A DNA stretch of 64,000 nucleotides from Ktedonobacter robiniae (GTDB taxonomy: Bacteria; Chloroflexota; Ktedonobacteria; Ktedonobacterales; Ktedonobacteraceae): NCBI RefSeq assembly GCF_016587375.1, contig NZ_BNJG01000004.1, forward strand, positions 248,001-312,000, in the 5' to 3' direction. Position 1 is the first letter of the stretch, and every line of letters starts with the position of its first letter. The notes under the pieces were generated by a model that saw nothing but the letters and a program-made list of their open reading frames with translations, was not told where the DNA came from and made no database searches. Position numbers and translations under genes: made by a program. This document shows, piece after piece, positions 62,779 through 64,000 of the stretch.

Positions 62779-63092
62779 AAGATACTCCTTTTTCAATCAT
62801 GTCTGGGCAGAGGGGAAAATAGCCAGTAACCATATAATAGTACTCTTTGCGCCCTCATAATAGCTTAACAGGAATAAGAGGGATCATGATTGTTTGCAAT
62901 ACTGCAACATAGTATACGTCCTTCTCACCACAACATATCTCGCAAGCAAAGAGGACTCATAGGCCAGAAGAGTGCTACAAACTCACAACAATCCCATTTC
63001 GTGAATACAAACTGGAGATTAAATTTAGATCATTATACAATAAATACACCTGCGAGAAGACACTGATTCAGTTAGACATAGAGGGGAAATGC
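62779..63092. other. Divergent AT-rich control region
   Basis: 314 bases between the kinase and SDR genes, holding both promoters. AT-rich -10-like words (TATACAAT near 63034) occur; no strong inverted repeat seen. Confidence 0.45.
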
Positions 63093-63902
63093 ATGAGTAT
63101 GTTTTCGGGGAAAGCAGTGCTCGTCACCGGTGCCGGGACAGGCATCGGCTACGCACTCTGCCAGGCCTTCGCCAGCGAGGACGCCACGGTAGCCTTAAAT
63201 GATATCGACCTGGATCTCTGCGCGAGGGCCGCACAGCAGATAAACAGCGCAGTGGGAGCCGAGCGAGTCACACCCTACGCGGGCGATATCGCCGATGTAG
63301 AGGCCATCCGCGCCATCTTTCAACGTTTTACCGAGGCCGCTGGCCGGCTGGATATTGTAATCGCGAATGCTGGCATCACCAACTATGGGAACTTCCTCAC
63401 CTATACGCCCGATGCCTTCGACCGTCTGACCAGCGTCAACCTGCGCGGCAGTTTCTTTACCGCCCAGACCGCTGCCAACAGTATGATCAAGGCCCGCATT
63501 CCTGGTCGCATTATTTTGATGTCTTCTGTCACCGGCATTCAAGCGCACGCGAACCTGGAGGGATATGGCATTACCAAGGCAGGCATCCGCATGATGGCGC
63601 GAGGAATCGCGCTGGACCTGGGGAAGTATGGTATTACCGTCAACGCCATCTGTCCGGGGGCGACGCTCACGGAACGCACCCTCCTGGATGACCCTAACTA
63701 TGAAGCAAGCTGGGCCGGGGTGACGCCAACTGGGCGCGTGGGAAATGTCGAGGATATTGTCGCCGCCGCCCTCTATCTCGCCTCGCCCCAGGCGCGCCAT
63801 GTTACCGGGCAGACCCTGGTCATCGACGGTGGCTGGACCCTGCAGAGCCCCCTACCCAGCGCACATCCAGACCTGCCTGAGTATTCTTCCCAATTGCGAT
63901 AG
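63093..63902 (+). CDS. Short-chain dehydrogenase/reductase
   Basis: 269 residues, classical SDR. NAD(P) loop TGAGTGIG (12-19), NAG in VIANAGITNYG, catalytic serine in MSSVTGI and YxxxK as YGITK; ICPGATLTERT and GQTLVIDGGW close the fold. Similar to glucose 1-dehydrogenase and 3-oxoacyl reductases. D38 after the second strand (NDIDLDL) favours NAD over NADP. GAGGGG lies 6 nt before the ATG. Followed by a 25-nt repeat and another gene start, so it may head an operon. Confidence 0.92.
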   Translation: MSMFSGKAVLVTGAGTGIGYALCQAFASEDATVALNDIDLDLCARAAQQINSAVGAERVTPYAGDIADVEAIRAIFQRFTEAAGRLDIVIANAGITNYGNFLTYTPDAFDRLTSVNLRGSFFTAQTAANSMIKARIPGRIILMSSVTGIQAHANLEGYGITKAGIRMMARGIALDLGKYGITVNAICPGATLTERTLLDDPNYEASWAGVTPTGRVGNVEDIVAAALYLASPQARHVTGQTLVIDGGWTLQSPLPSAHPDLPEYSSQLR

Positions 63903-63912
63903 ATGCACGACA

Positions 63913-63937
63913 TGTAGGGTCCATGCTGGCATGGACT
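63913..63937 (+). repeat. 25-nt copy of the 20226 repeat arm
   Basis: TGTAGGGTCCATGCTGGCAT and the next five bases are identical to the left arm at 20226-20250. Here only one arm is present within the window. It lies between the SDR stop and the next ribosome-binding site. Confidence 0.75.
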
Positions 63938-63953
63938 AAAGGAGCGAAAAACA

Positions 63954-64000
63954 GTGCCGATAGATCCGAAGAAACTACGGAGTCAGCGCCTACGGGCGGT
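63954..64000 (+). CDS. Start of a further gene, cut by window edge
   Basis: GTG at 63954 with AAGGAGCG about 9 nt upstream encodes MPIDPKKLRSQRLRA before the window ends. Sugar-acid dehydratases of the IlvD/Edd family often begin with a similar K-L-R-S stretch and sit beside SDR genes, but 15 residues cannot support that. Probably co-transcribed with the SDR gene. Confidence 0.45.
   Translation, partial: MPIDPKKLRSQRLRA

Overview
The window looks like a chromosomal segment of a large-genome, spore-former-like Chloroflexota bacterium, most probably of the class Ktedonobacteria. I infer this from the gene styles: a MalT-type LuxR regulator with a STAND ATPase, a Ser/Thr kinase carrying 18 TPRs, zinc-ribbon/low-complexity/one-TM proteins, a GH38 mannosidase, and a kdp operon with a kinase-less KdpD. 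No 16S or other marker is present, so the placement is an inference. No tRNA, rRNA, CRISPR array, prophage or origin was seen.

Layout. 1-2.2 kb: a two-component pair (sensor kinase cut by the window edge). 2.2-3.5 kb: a solitary TnpB element. 3.7-7.3 kb: a sugar or cyclitol catabolic operon (oxidoreductase, TIM-barrel isomerase, oxidoreductase). 7.5-8.1 kb: a ribbon-helix-helix/MazF fusion. 8.3-13.8 kb: a hotdog ammonia-lyase-like gene, a threonine-dehydratase-like gene, a frame-interrupted zinc-ribbon membrane protein, and an ATP-grasp gene with a small partner. 14-18.4 kb: MalT-like regulator divergent from an epoxide hydrolase. 18.5-19.5 kb: decayed DNA. 19.6-25.2 kb: HAD hydrolase, GH38 alpha-mannosidase, JAMM peptidase, CE7 esterase. 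25.3-27.3 kb: a stand-alone RecB/Cas4-type nuclease with a strong promoter, overlapped tail to tail by a DUF7007-like gene. 27.6-37 kb: zinc-ribbon protein, membrane spermidine-synthase-like protein, purA, MFS transporter, rsmG, TetR regulator, YndJ-like protein and a TIGR01777 epimerase. 37.1-40.8 kb: a MoxR-type ATPase and VWA protein pair. 41-50 kb: a potassium island, with a KimA-type transporter followed by a receiver-only regulator, a 31-residue membrane protein, kdpF, kdpA (reading frame interrupted), kdpB, kdpC and a KdpD lacking its kinase half. 50.2-59.9 kb: dehydrogenase, two beta-lactamase-fold hydrolases, a YciI-like protein, a secreted beta-helix protein, an MFS transporter and CopC-CopD. 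59.9-64 kb: the TPR kinase, an SDR and the start of another gene.

Two DNA-level patterns recur. First, a hairpin repeat with outer arms like CTTATTCCGAAA / TTTCGGATAAG occurs four times, each time between two co-directional genes, just after the upstream stop codon and just before the downstream ribosome-binding site. Second, many genes end in very long perfect stem-loops (stems of 21 to 35 bp, loops of 0 to 7 nt) that often contain the stop codon and have no T-tract. Two genes (the zinc-ribbon protein near 11.3 kb and kdpA near 49.0 kb) each lack one G in a G-run; restoring it rebuilds a full-length protein in both. Either these are sequence errors or the frames are really interrupted or recoded.
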